From assembly GCF_004000215.1 (NCBI RefSeq), contig NZ_RBVY01000004.1, positions 62,001 through 126,000 on the forward strand: a stretch of DNA of 64,000 bases, written 5' to 3'. This document shows positions 8,152 through 19,740 of this stretch, one piece after another. How positions within the stretch are numbered: position 1 is the stretch's first letter; each line of letters begins with the position of its first letter. The DNA comes from Nitratireductor alexandrii (GTDB lineage Bacteria; Pseudomonadota; Alphaproteobacteria; Rhizobiales; Rhizobiaceae). The position numbers were made by a program, and so were the translations under genes. The notes under the pieces are model-generated. The model was given only the letters and a program-made list of their open reading frames with translations, was not told where the DNA came from and searched no databases.

Positions 8152-9102
8152 ATGCAAGCAGGCTCGCCGTCGAGCGGACGGGTCGTCCGGCCGCCCTACG
8201 AACTCAACTGGCTCAACATCGTCAGCATCGGGGTCTTCCATCTCGTCGCCCTGCTCGCCTTCGTTCCCTATTTCTTCGACTGGCGCTCGGTCGTCGTGTG
8301 CATGGCGGGCACGGTCGTCTTCGGCACGCTCGGCATCCAACTCTTCTATCATCGCTGCCTGACTCACAAGGGCTTCCAGTGCCCGAAATGGCTGGAACGC
8401 TGCCTCGCCGTGCTGGCGGTATGCTCGTTTCAGGACACGCCCGCCCACTGGGTCGCCGTGCATCGCAAGCATCACGAACACGCCGACGACGCGCCCGACC
8501 CGCATTCGCCGATCCGCAGTTTCCTGTGGGCCCATATCGGCTGGCTGCTGGTCAAGGCACCGGACATGTCGCGCTACGAGATCTATGCGCGCTATGCCAA
8601 GGACGTGCTGCGCGATCCGTTCTACCGCCGGCTGGAAAGCCAAAAATACTATCTCGGCATCATCGGCGCGCAGATGGTCGTGTTCCTGGCGGCGGGGTTT
8701 GCGATCGAGTTTTTTGCCGGCGGCACGGTTTCGCAGGCGCTGCGCTTCGCGCTCAGCCTGCTGGTGTGGGGCGTGTTCGTGCGCACGGTGCTTTACTGGC
8801 ACAATTCCTGGGCGATCAACTCGATCACCCATCTGTGGGGCTACCGCAACTACGAGACCGGCGAGCACAGCCGCAACAACATCCTGTTCGGCCTGATCGC
8901 GCTCGGCGAGGGCTGGCACAACAACCATCACGCCGATCCGCGCTCGGCCCGCCACGGCCATCGCTGGTGGGAGATCGACGGCACCTATCTGATCATCCGC
9001 CTGCTCGGCGCGCTCGGCCTGGCCTGGCGTATCACCGAGCCCAATATCAGTCCGAACCCGACCATGACGCCGCGCCCCGTGCGCGCGGCGCGCGAGGGCT
9101 GA
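8152..9102 (+). CDS. Acyl-CoA/acyl-lipid fatty acid desaturase
   Basis: 316 residues. A membrane di-iron desaturase with the three histidine boxes in order: HRCLTH, HRKHH (in WVAVHRKHHEHADD) and HNNHH (in GEGWHNNHHADP). Paired hydrophobic segments lie between them, the stearoyl-CoA desaturase-like (delta-9) layout. It would introduce a cis double bond into membrane acyl chains using O2 and a reductase partner. ATG at 8152 follows an AAGGGGGG-type ribosome binding site. The aldo/keto reductase gene begins three bases after its stop and is probably co-transcribed. Confidence 0.9.
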   Translation: MQAGSPSSGRVVRPPYELNWLNIVSIGVFHLVALLAFVPYFFDWRSVVVCMAGTVVFGTLGIQLFYHRCLTHKGFQCPKWLERCLAVLAVCSFQDTPAHWVAVHRKHHEHADDAPDPHSPIRSFLWAHIGWLLVKAPDMSRYEIYARYAKDVLRDPFYRRLESQKYYLGIIGAQMVVFLAAGFAIEFFAGGTVSQALRFALSLLVWGVFVRTVLYWHNSWAINSITHLWGYRNYETGEHSRNNILFGLIALGEGWHNNHHADPRSARHGHRWWEIDGTYLIIRLLGALGLAWRITEPNISPNPTMTPRPVRAAREG

Positions 9103-9105
9103 GCC

Positions 9106-9954
9106 GTGACCGAGCCTGTCGAAGCCGCCGCTATCCAAGCCAACGGCGCGTCGATCCCGGCGATCGGGCTCGGCACCTGGACGCTGCGGGGCCGGGCCTG
9201 CGCCGATCTGGTCGCCGAGGCCCTGGCGCTCGGCTACCGCCATGTCGACACCGCGGCCATGTATGAGAACGAGGCCGAGGTGGGGGCGGGGCTGCGCGCC
9301 GCCGGCCTGCCGCGCGGCGACGTGTTCGTGACCACCAAGGTCTGGTACACCGACATCGCGCCCGGCGCGCTGGAGCGCTCGGCCGAGGCGAGCCTGCGCC
9401 GGCTCGGGCTCGACCATGTCGATCTGCTGCTGATCCACTGGCCCAACCCGGCCGTGCCCGTCGAGCACAGCATGCGCGCGCTGGGGGCGGTGCGCGAGGC
9501 CGGCATGGCGCGCCATATCGGCGTGTCGAACTTTCCCACCGGCCTGCTGCGCCGGGCGCTGGCGGCCAGCGCCCATCCGCTTGTCGCCAACCAGGTCGAA
9601 CACCATCCCCGCCTGGCGCAGGACAAGATTCTGGCGGCGTGCCGGGCCGCGGGCATGGCGATGGTGTCCTATTGTCCGCTCCATCGCGGCGGCGCGCTGC
9701 TGGACGAACCGGCCATCCGCCAGGCCGCCCGGCGCCACGGCCGCAGCCCGGCCCAGATCGTGCTGCGCTGGCATGTCCAGCAGCCCGGCGTGGCCGCGAT
9801 CCCGCGCACCACGCGCCGGGACAGGCTGGCGGAAAACCTGGCCGTGTTCGATTTCGCCCTGTCGGATGCGGAGATGGCGGCGATCTCGGCGCTGGGACGG
9901 GTGGGCGACCGCCTGTGCGACTACGCCTTTTCGCCGCAATGGGACGAGGCCTGA
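9106..9954 (+). CDS. Aldo/keto reductase
   Basis: 282 residues, NAD(P)H-dependent reductase of the AKR superfamily. The catalytic tetrad is visible: Asp in YRHVDTAAMYENE, Tyr in the same block, Lys in VTTKVWY and His in LLIHWPNP. The cofactor end is IPRTTRRDRLAENLAVFDF. The family is similar to 2,5-diketogluconate reductases, but the substrate is not predictable. GTG at 9106 starts directly after the desaturase stop, suggesting one operon. Confidence 0.9.
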   Translation: MTEPVEAAAIQANGASIPAIGLGTWTLRGRACADLVAEALALGYRHVDTAAMYENEAEVGAGLRAAGLPRGDVFVTTKVWYTDIAPGALERSAEASLRRLGLDHVDLLLIHWPNPAVPVEHSMRALGAVREAGMARHIGVSNFPTGLLRRALAASAHPLVANQVEHHPRLAQDKILAACRAAGMAMVSYCPLHRGGALLDEPAIRQAARRHGRSPAQIVLRWHVQQPGVAAIPRTTRRDRLAENLAVFDFALSDAEMAAISALGRVGDRLCDYAFSPQWDEA

Positions 9955-10044
9955 GGCCGGGCCTGGGGCGGAAGCAATGGTTAACGGCGCGTTAACCGAA
10001 TCGGGCGGATGATTTTTCACGGGAGGAAACCTTGGAGAACCGCG

Positions 10045-10374
10045 ATGTTCTTTGCAGGAAAACCTCTGCTGGCCGCCGCCGCGCTGTGTGCGGCCGGCAC
10101 CGCGCTCGCCCATGACGCGCTGCCGAGCGCGGCCCAGCCGCAAGGCTGGAAATATCCCTTCGCCTGCTGCTCGGGCTTCGACTGCCGCATGGTGCCGACC
10201 AAGGCCGTGAGCGAGCGCCCGGAAGGCTATGTGATCGCCACCACCGGCGAGGTGGTGGGATATGGCGACACAAGGGTGCGCAATTCGCCGGACGGCGATT
10301 TCCACTGGTGCTCGGTCGCCGGCAGGAATGACGGCCGCACGATCTGCCTGTTCGTGCCGCCGCGGGCGTTTTGA
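10045..10374 (+). CDS. Small secreted protein of unknown function
   Basis: 109 residues beginning with a signal peptide (KPLLAAAALCAAGTALAHD) with likely cleavage after ALA. The mature protein has conserved-looking cysteines in PFACCSGFDCRMVP, HWCSVAG and TICLFVPP, so disulfide bonds in the periplasm are likely. GGAG precedes the ATG at 10045 at a suitable distance. Similar short cysteine-containing proteins are common in Hyphomicrobiales; no function is known to me. Confidence 0.75.
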   Translation: MFFAGKPLLAAAALCAAGTALAHDALPSAAQPQGWKYPFACCSGFDCRMVPTKAVSERPEGYVIATTGEVVGYGDTRVRNSPDGDFHWCSVAGRNDGRTICLFVPPRAF

Positions 10375-10591
10375 CCGGCCGGTCACGGAAGGTAACCGCT
10401 TCTTGAACGCAAGTGCGCGGCCCGCGCCGCGCGCGGGCTTGAAGCGCGGCCCGGCCGTGCCCATGTGATCGCGACCGGCACGATGTGGCGCGCGCCGGAC
10501 CGGCGGCGGCCCGAGCACGGGCCCCGGCGGCGGACGGAACAGGGGACGGGTGAAGCCAGGGCCCGCGGGCCCGCAGCAAGGAGTGCCTGTC

Positions 10592-10726
10592 GTGACCCAT
10601 GCGCAGATTGCGTCGAGACGAAACCGCAGCGCCTATCCGAGAAGCCCGGCCCGGCCGGTGCGGCCGGGCGAGGCCGCGTTCGGCGGCATCCTTGCGGCCA
10701 TCGCCCTGGTGCTGGTGCTGGTCTAG
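10592..10726 (+). CDS. Small membrane protein, 44 residues
   Basis: GTG at 10592 lies eight bases after AAGGAG (10578-10583) and opens a frame of 44 codons ending TAG at 10724. The N-terminal 30 residues are basic and proline-rich (RSAYPRSPARPVRPGE). The C-terminus is one hydrophobic segment (GGILAAIALVLVLV) running to the last residue, the layout of a tail-anchored small membrane protein. No homologue recognised. Confidence 0.5.
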   Translation: MTHAQIASRRNRSAYPRSPARPVRPGEAAFGGILAAIALVLVLV

Positions 10727-10755
10727 CGCCCGGGGCCGCCGGCGGGCCGGTTCGC

Positions 10756-11571
10756 TCATGCCCCGCCGTCGACCCGCCGCATCAGCGCCATGGCGCCGAA
10801 CGGCGCGCGCAGCTTTCCCTCGGTGATGAAATAGACGAACACGTCGCGCGGTTTCTTCTCCGGCGCGAAGGCCGGGTCGGCGCGCGGCAAATCGTCGGGC
10901 ACGCCGCCGGCGGCCCAGATTTTGGCGCGCGCGGCCCAGCCGTCGAGCGCGGTCTCGGGATAGCAGTGCGCATTGTCGTCGGCGCCGGTCTGCAGCCTTG
11001 CATAGACGAAATCGCCGGTGACGTCGGCGATCGCCGGATATTTGGCGTGGTCGGCGAAAACGATCGCCACCTTGTGGCGGTGCGCCAGCGCGACCAGCTC
11101 CGGCACAACAAAACTCGGATGGCGCAGCTCGATCGCGTGGCGCAGCGCGACCCCGTCATGGGTTGCCGGCAGCAGGGCCAGGAACGCCGCGAAATCCTCC
11201 GGGTCGAATTTCTTGGTCGGCGCGAACTGCCACAAAAGCGGCCCGAGTTTTGGCCCGAGCGCGGCGACGCCGGAGCCCAAAAACCGCGCCAGCGACTCGC
11301 CCGCCTCGGCCAGCACCCGGCGATTGGTGATGAAGCGGTTGCCCTTCAGCGACAGGACGAAATCGTCGGGCGTCTCGGCCGCCCATTTCATGAAGGTCGG
11401 CTCCTTGAAGCTCGAATAATAGGTGCCGTTGACCTCGATCGTCGGCACCTGGCGCGCGGCGTATTCGAGCTGGCGCTTCTTGGCGAGTTTTTCGGGATAG
11501 AACGTGCCCTCCCAGGGCGCGTAGGTCCAGCCGCCCATGCCGGCGCGGATTGTTCCCATGGCCGAACTCAT
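10756..11571 (-). CDS. DUF72 family protein
   Basis: 271 residues, TIM-barrel-like DUF72 (YecE) protein. Recognisable blocks are GMGGWTYAPWEGTFYPE near the N-terminus, TIEVNGTYYSSFKEPTFMKWAAETPDDFVLSLKG, LLWQFAPTKKFDPEDFAAFLALLP, ALRHAIELRHPSF and FVYFITEGKLRAPFGA at the end. The family is widespread in bacteria, and its biochemical role is unknown. The start is taken at 11571 with GGAG ten bases upstream; ATG at 11559 is an alternative. Confidence 0.88.
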   Translation of the reverse strand: MSSAMGTIRAGMGGWTYAPWEGTFYPEKLAKKRQLEYAARQVPTIEVNGTYYSSFKEPTFMKWAAETPDDFVLSLKGNRFITNRRVLAEAGESLARFLGSGVAALGPKLGPLLWQFAPTKKFDPEDFAAFLALLPATHDGVALRHAIELRHPSFVVPELVALAHRHKVAIVFADHAKYPAIADVTGDFVYARLQTGADDNAHCYPETALDGWAARAKIWAAGGVPDDLPRADPAFAPEKKPRDVFVYFITEGKLRAPFGAMALMRRVDGGA

Positions 11572-12734
11572 GGCGCGGGGCTCCGGTTTTGTTGTCCGGC
11601 CCCGCGCGCCGGCGGGCGCATCCGCGCGCTTGGCTTTCCGCGCCGGGAGGCGCGATACCGGTTCAAGCCCGGGGCGGGCGGGCCGGCCGGCCTTGCGCTC
11701 GCTGCGCGACCGGAGCCGGAGAGAAGAGGGATCACCGCGTGCATCGTTCCGTTCCTGAGAGTTTTGCCCGGCGAAGATGCGGGCTTTGCCGGCGCCTGTC
11801 CATCCGAAAGCGGCGGTCTGCTGACAGGGGCAGGCGGGAATAGGGAATAGGGGTGCTGGCTCCCGGCTGTCGTGGCGCCGCGGCGGCTGCCGCCGTTTTG
11901 CCGGGGCGCGGCAAGGCGAAGGCGCGCGAAGGCGGGCGCGGCGAAGGGGTTTTCGCCGCGCGAAGCGCTGCCGGGGGGGGGCGGGGAGACCGGTCACGAC
12001 GTGTCGGGCGCCTCCAGCGCCCAGAAGGCGAGGCCGTGGACGTCGGTCAAAATTGTCTGGATTTCGTGCGAGGGCCGACGGCGCTCGGCCCGGCTCTGGC
12101 CGGGCGGCCGCCCGGTGCGCAACGGCCAGACGCGGCGGTTGCGGTGAGTGTCTTTCCGGGCAGGCGATAGCGTCGCGGCGTTTTCCTGTTGCGCGCCGGC
12201 AATGCGGCAACGCCAGCGGGCAAAGCGGCGCGCCTGCCAGTCCATCGCCGCCTCCGTTTTCGGGTGGCGGGAGTGTGGGCGAGGTTGGGAGGGGGGTGGA
12301 TCGATTATTCGAAAATGCCAACCATGCAGCAGTTGTGGCCTTAGTTTGGGTTAGACCACTCCATAAAGAATAGGCTACGTAGATCCATCCGCCCGCAATT
12401 GTGAGGGAGGTTCATGTCGATTTATAGGAATCATTGCGACGGTTGCAGCGCTTTGTCCAACCCGCTCATGGCCGTGAACTGCCGCTATCCATTCCAGTCC
12501 GTCGTAGATCAATGGCGTCGGGCATCGGCGACTCGAGGGGATGAAATGTAGAGGGAAGAATGGACCGAGGTGTCGCAAGCGACATTGGGCGTCTCCCAAA
12601 TAGCACATATATGCTGTAGAGCGTTCATGATATGTTCTTGATCCGTGGCGGATAATGGATCAATCTGTGGAGCCGATTGGACTGAGATTGCGAATCGGCA
12701 AGTTATTGCCTCTAAGATTTGACGAGGAGATTCG
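11572..12734. other. 1.16-kb intergenic region with a G+C shift; no supported gene
   Basis: The left two-thirds is very G+C-rich and ends in G runs around 11970 and 12280. From about 12300 the composition falls sharply and continues low into the methyltransferase gene, marking the edge of the restriction-modification island. On the minus strand, 11830-11745 contains AAAACTCTCAGGAACGG preceded by GCGCCGGCAAAGC, resembling the 3' half of a glycine riboswitch aptamer. The matching GGGAGAG side is not present, so a functional switch is doubtful. Confidence 0.4.
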
Positions 12735-13904
12735 ATGCGCAGCGTAGAGATGTTTAGCGGTTGCGGAGGACTTGCACTGGGTTTGGCTCGGGCAGGTTTC
12801 GATCACCTGCTTCTTGTCGAGCGCGACAAGCATTCGGTCGAGAACGTACGGCACAATATTAGCCGCAACATCAGCTATTTGGGCCATTGGCAAGTTCATT
12901 CCGATGACGTTCGAGTAGTGAGGTGGAGCGTTTTCAAAGAGCTTGTTGACTTTGTCGCAGGCGGCCCTCCGTGCCAACCCTTCTCAATCGGCGGCTTGCA
13001 TCGAGGCGAGGAGGATGTTCGAGATATGTGGCCGGAAGCTATCCGAGCAGTCCGGCAGATTGTGCCACGAGGGTTTCTGTTCGAGAACGTCCGCGGCCTC
13101 CTTCGTCCAAAATTTGCCGACCATTTGGACTGGATCAGACTGTCGCTGACCGAGCCTAATTTAGTGCAAAGGAAGGATGAGGATCGCGCCAGCCATTTGG
13201 AGCGCTTACGGGGTGAAGAAGACAAAGGTTCTTACCGAGTTATCGTGACAAAAGTAAACGCCGCTGATTACGGGGCGCCACAAAAACGGCATCGCGTTCT
13301 CTTTATGGGGATTCACAAGAGCATCGCCCCGTTAATCGAGGCCCCTAAGCCTACGCATTCACGTGAGCGGCTGCTCTGGGATCAGTATGTTACTGGTGAT
13401 TACTGGCGCAGGCACGACATTCGGAAGCCACCTAGCCGCCCGGCGAATGTGACGGATCGCCTGACAGTCGACGCCCTAAGGAACAAAGGCCGCGAGCCGG
13501 TAGGGCTGCCTTGGGTAACTGTTCGTGATGCTCTCGCTGGCCTCGGCGAGCCGGGTTCTCGCCGCGACATTTCAAACCATCAACTGCAGCCTGGTGCGCG
13601 GGCCTATCCGGGACACACGGGCAGCCCGGTAGACGAACCAGCCAAGGCACTGAAAGCAGGCGTACACGGTGTACCCGGCGGGGAGAACATGATGGCTTTC
13701 TCTGACGGCAGCGTTCGTTACTTCACAGTGCGCGAAGCGGCCCGGCTGCAAGGGCTGCCGGACGACTACGAGTTCATCGGCAGTTGGACTGAGAATATGC
13801 GCCAGCTCGGCAATGCCGCACCTGTGCAGTTAGCGGAAGCCTTCGGGCGTCATATCGAGGGCATTCTTTCAAAAGCTTGCCGATCGTCCCAGAAGGCGGC
13901 GTAA
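12735..13904 (+). CDS. DNA (cytosine-5-)-methyltransferase of an Eco29kI-like R-M system
   Basis: 389 residues with the ordered motifs of C5 methyltransferases: FSGCGGLALG (motif I, residue 7 on), GGPPCQPFS with catalytic Cys80 (motif IV), ENVRG with Glu117 (motif VI), YGAPQKRHRV (motif VIII), a target recognition region around residues 230-320, and QLGNAAP (motif X). It methylates cytosine using SAM and protects host DNA from the endonuclease encoded next. The endonuclease ATG overlaps its TAA by one base. By association with an Eco29kI-type nuclease the site may be CCGCGG, which is an inference. G+C is lower than in the chromosome around it. Confidence 0.95.
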   Translation: MRSVEMFSGCGGLALGLARAGFDHLLLVERDKHSVENVRHNISRNISYLGHWQVHSDDVRVVRWSVFKELVDFVAGGPPCQPFSIGGLHRGEEDVRDMWPEAIRAVRQIVPRGFLFENVRGLLRPKFADHLDWIRLSLTEPNLVQRKDEDRASHLERLRGEEDKGSYRVIVTKVNAADYGAPQKRHRVLFMGIHKSIAPLIEAPKPTHSRERLLWDQYVTGDYWRRHDIRKPPSRPANVTDRLTVDALRNKGREPVGLPWVTVRDALAGLGEPGSRRDISNHQLQPGARAYPGHTGSPVDEPAKALKAGVHGVPGGENMMAFSDGSVRYFTVREAARLQGLPDDYEFIGSWTENMRQLGNAAPVQLAEAFGRHIEGILSKACRSSQKAA

Positions 13905-14842
13905 TGGCGCCTAAGCCCAAGAAGCACGAGATTTTGCTTGACGAGATGCTCGCGACCCTATCGACTCTGGGGGAGTTGGGGGAGACGCTCTCCAGGCCAG
14001 CCGCGAAGAAGACGCGCGAATCGCTTTACAGCCTGCGGGATGAGATCGCCAAGGCGGCCGCTGCCCTCGATCCGGTAAGGGAGCCCGCAAGTTGGTTTGA
14101 CCCGGCGGATCCTTACACCGCAGGTCGACTCGTCGCAGTCGCTTTGCTGGCGCAACCCCGAGTTCCTCTCGACTTGATATCGAGGTCGTATGGTGCTGGC
14201 GTCTATGCCATCTACTATAAGGGCGATCACCCAGCTTACGCACCGATCTCTGGAACGGAAACGCCCATATACGTGGGAAAAGCTGACCCGTCTTCGGGAA
14301 CAGCCTCGAGCCCAAGAGAGCAGGGCCAAACGCTTTATGGGCGCCTTGCTGACCATCGCAAGGCAATTAGAATCGTCGAGCAGTGGGCGACCGGCAAGAA
14401 CCTGACGCCGCCCGAGTATCCGCTTCGCATCGCAGACTTTGAATGCAGGCGCTTAGTAACTGCAACTAACGCCCAGACTTACGCCGAGAGCCATCTCATT
14501 AACCTATTCGAGCCGGTGTGGAACAGAGAGACGCGCATTTGCTGGGGCATCAGCATGCACGGTGATACCGACGGCCGCAACAACGCCCGGCCGCCATGGC
14601 ATGTGCTTCACCGGGGTGTTTCGTGGGCTATGGCAGAAAAGCGGCTCGACTCACGACCGCTTGCGCAGATTCTTGACGACATTAGCAAACATTTCAACGA
14701 GAAGCCCGGCTTTGCCTCGGAAGAGGAGATCATCGACCAATTTCTAAAAGCCTTCGCGCAGGATCCGATGATAGTCTCGACGTCGTTGGCCGATGACGAT
14801 CCTAACGACGCTCCCCATGGTACGAAAAAATCCGGTATCTGA
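13904..14842 (+). CDS. Eco29kI-family type II restriction endonuclease (GIY-YIG)
   Basis: 312 residues. GVYAIYY (99-105) and PIYVGKA (121-127) form the GIY-YIG core, followed by Arg147, His151, Glu195 (AESHLINLFEPVWN) and Asn207. The R-x3-H and E-x11-N spacings equal those of the Eco29kI catalytic residues. It should cleave unmethylated DNA at the partner methyltransferase's site. It is longer than Eco29kI (about 210 residues), with an extra N-terminal helical region (about 90 residues) and a C-terminal tail. ATG at 13904 overlaps the methyltransferase stop by one base. The alternative TTG at 13877 would overlap further. Confidence 0.9.
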   Translation: MAPKPKKHEILLDEMLATLSTLGELGETLSRPAAKKTRESLYSLRDEIAKAAAALDPVREPASWFDPADPYTAGRLVAVALLAQPRVPLDLISRSYGAGVYAIYYKGDHPAYAPISGTETPIYVGKADPSSGTASSPREQGQTLYGRLADHRKAIRIVEQWATGKNLTPPEYPLRIADFECRRLVTATNAQTYAESHLINLFEPVWNRETRICWGISMHGDTDGRNNARPPWHVLHRGVSWAMAEKRLDSRPLAQILDDISKHFNEKPGFASEEEIIDQFLKAFAQDPMIVSTSLADDDPNDAPHGTKKSGI

Positions 14843-15254
14843 CGTGGACCCCGCTCGCAGCGTCCAGATGGCGCTTGTTGGAAGCAAGGACACCAGGCCA
14901 GAGATGATTGTTCGTCGCGTAGTCCACTCATTAGGGTTTCGTTTCCGTCTCCACCGCAAAGACCTTCCTGGTAAGCCCGACATCGTCCTCCCACGTCACC
15001 GCAAGGTCATCGAGGTACGAGGCTGTTTTTGGCACCAGCATTCCGACCCATCCTGCTGGCGGTCGCGAATGCCGAAAACCCGCCCTGAATTTTGGGTGCC
15101 GAAGCTCAAGCGTAACGTCGTCCGAGATCGGTCCAACGAGGCCGCACTGCGGGACCTTGGCTGGGAGCTGCTGATCGTCTGGGAATGCGAAACCCGCCCC
15201 GCTCGTCGCGAAGAGCTGGCAGAGCTGTTGTGCAAGTTTCTACAGCATGGTTAG
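14817..15254 (+). CDS. vsr: Very short patch repair endonuclease Vsr
   Basis: 145 residues. The Vsr family nicks DNA 5' of T in T:G mismatches formed when 5-methylcytosine deaminates, limiting C-to-T mutation at the methyltransferase site. Visible features are SKDTRPEMIVRRVVHSLGFRFRLH, LPGKPDIVLP with the catalytic Asp55, EVRGCFWHQH, then TRPEFWVPKLKRNVVRD and LGWELLIVWECE. Its 5' end overlaps the endonuclease gene by 26 bases; ATG at 14793 would give 8 more residues. It ends 12 bases from the convergent uvrA stop, so the island abuts uvrA directly. Confidence 0.92.
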   Translation: MVRKNPVSDVDPARSVQMALVGSKDTRPEMIVRRVVHSLGFRFRLHRKDLPGKPDIVLPRHRKVIEVRGCFWHQHSDPSCWRSRMPKTRPEFWVPKLKRNVVRDRSNEAALRDLGWELLIVWECETRPARREELAELLCKFLQHG

Positions 15255-15266
15255 CCGCCCCCATCC

Positions 15267-18191
<2,925 letters not shown>

Positions 18192-18334
18192 GCCGCAATG
18201 CCGTTCCGTGTTGCGATGGGAAGGCGCGGACGGGAATCCGCGCCAGCCTCCAAGCTAGGTCGCCGCGCCGCCATGTCGAGGGGCTTTTCGTCAAACCGAG
18301 TTAGACTCCTTTGCCGGGCGAGGGCAAGGGCAAA

Positions 18335-18349
18335 GAACAAACATCGAAC
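18335..18349 (-). promoter_or_regulatory. LexA (SOS) box upstream of uvrA
   Basis: GAACAAACATCGAAC on the plus strand, which reads GTTC-N7-GTTC toward uvrA. This direct-repeat form is the established LexA site of Alphaproteobacteria. It lies 144 bases before the uvrA start. Confidence 0.8.
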
Positions 18350-19327
18350 GCATTCCTGACATGGCTGGCGCCCGGCGCGGCGGCCCCGGCCGCCCGCGAT
18401 CACATTTTGCCCATCGCGCGCCGCCGATATTGACAGCGGCACCGGCCGGGGCGCAGACTTGAAACCGTTCCGAGGGCGGCCTCGAAATCATCCCCGGAGG
18501 CGGGATTTTCGCGAGGCGCCGCGAAGGCGAGGCTGCGGACGGAACGGTGTCGGTGCAACCAGCAGAGGAGGGAGGCATGACCCCGCCGGACAGTCCCTGC
18601 CGGCTCCGCTTGCAGAGCGGAGCCACGGTGAGGCCGATCGGACGCTGAGCGGCTGATCGCGCGCGCCGTCAAATCAACTTACATCGCTGACCAATGCGAA
18701 GGGTGCCATCCTTGAGTGGATGTCCCTTGACGATCACCTGATATCCTCGGAGATCGGGGAAACCCAAAGGCCTCGCGCGCTCGAAACGGTAGCGGCGAGG
18801 CCGTTCTCTTGATGGGGGGTGGCGGCGTGCGGGCGAAGGCGCCGGCAGCGGCAGGCCGGCAGCGACCGCTTGTTCCGATCCCGGCGTTCTTGTCCCGATT
18901 CCGGCGCCGCGGGCAGGATCAGGCATTCTCCGGCCCAAATCCGGCCCAAACATGGTTCCGTCGTTGGCTGTCGGCCTCGATCGGAACATTCTCGCAAGTG
19001 CGGATGGCGATGTCCGTGCGGCAGCGCACGCGCACCGCGCCGGGATTTGGTGGCTGATGCGGCCGAGACGCGGCGAGGCCGGCGGTGTGGCGTGCGATCG
19101 GGACAAGCGCGCCATCGTCGAACCGAGCGGTCGAAAACCGGGCGGCCGACCCGGACGGCGCGCGCGGAAAGTCCCGGCGCGGCCGGGGCGCAAAAGCGCG
19201 TCGACATCGGGTCCGGTGTGAACGGCGCTATCGCGCGGCGTCGAGGGCGGGCGAAACGGACGACGACAGGAGCCGGGACACGCAAGAAGGCCCGAACGAC
19301 CGGACGAGGGTGCCCGTTGCCGGTGCC
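18350..19327. other. Intergenic stretch, no supported gene
   Basis: About 980 bases between the uvrA promoter and a small secreted-protein gene. Open frames exist on both strands, but their composition is arginine/proline-rich shadow coding without ribosome binding sites. One minus-strand frame ending at 18669 has a locally more natural tail (residues FPDLRGYQVIVKGHPLKDG) and may be a gene remnant, but no family was recognised. Confidence 0.4.
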
Positions 19328-19606
19328 TCAGCGGCCGTTGCGGTAGCCGCCGGTGCCGATCTCGTAGGAAATGCTGCCGGAGATGGTCACGTCCCAGTCG
19401 CCGACCTTGAACGAGCCCGGCGTGGAGCCGACCGGCAGCCGCTCGTCGGGTTCGGGCAACGGCGCGTCGGTGGCGCCGGTGCCGAGCGTGCGGTCGACGC
19501 CGGGCAGGCCGTCATCGGCCTTGCCCGCATCCGGTCCGGCCAGGGCCGGCAGGCTTGCAGCGGCGACAAAAGCCGCCAGAACGGCGATCATCAGGGGTCG
19601 CGACAT
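19328..19606 (-). CDS. Small secreted protein, unknown function
   Basis: 92 residues from the ATG at 19606 (GGAG about eight bases upstream). A clear signal peptide (MIAVLAAFVAAASLPALAGP) is followed by an acidic, proline-rich linker and a C-terminal VGDWDVTISGSISYEIGTGG. That last part resembles the first beta-strands after the signal sequence in alphaproteobacterial porins, but the protein stops there. It may be a short periplasmic protein or the stump of a porin-like gene. Confidence 0.6.
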   Translation of the reverse strand: MSRPLMIAVLAAFVAAASLPALAGPDAGKADDGLPGVDRTLGTGATDAPLPEPDERLPVGSTPGSFKVGDWDVTISGSISYEIGTGGYRNGR

Positions 19607-19740
19607 GATTTCGGCTCCGATCACGCTTCGTCCCGACATAAGCGCGCGCGCCGCCGCTGCCAAGAGCAGGCCGCTTCACATTTTGCGCACGGCTTGCGAT
19701 CCGCGCCGCCCGCGGTTGAAATCGAACCGGAAACCGAATA

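Noticed and set aside
8002-10518. Long minus-strand frame across the desaturase and reductase genes
   Set aside because: Covers two well-supported plus-strand genes; composition typical of a reverse-complement shadow.
11940-11985. Run of G residues and GC-rich repeats suspected to be a structural or phase-variable tract
   Set aside because: No gene overlaps it and the run is short, so there is no basis for phase variation.
12375-12608. Minus-strand open frame upstream of the methyltransferase, considered as a controller protein
   Set aside because: No helix-turn-helix, no ribosome binding site, and cysteine/proline content unlike C proteins.
18669-19193. Minus-strand frame of about 174 codons between uvrA and ssb
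   Set aside because: Mostly arginine/proline shadow sequence. Only the last 35 residues look natural, with no family match, so it is noted only as a possible remnant.
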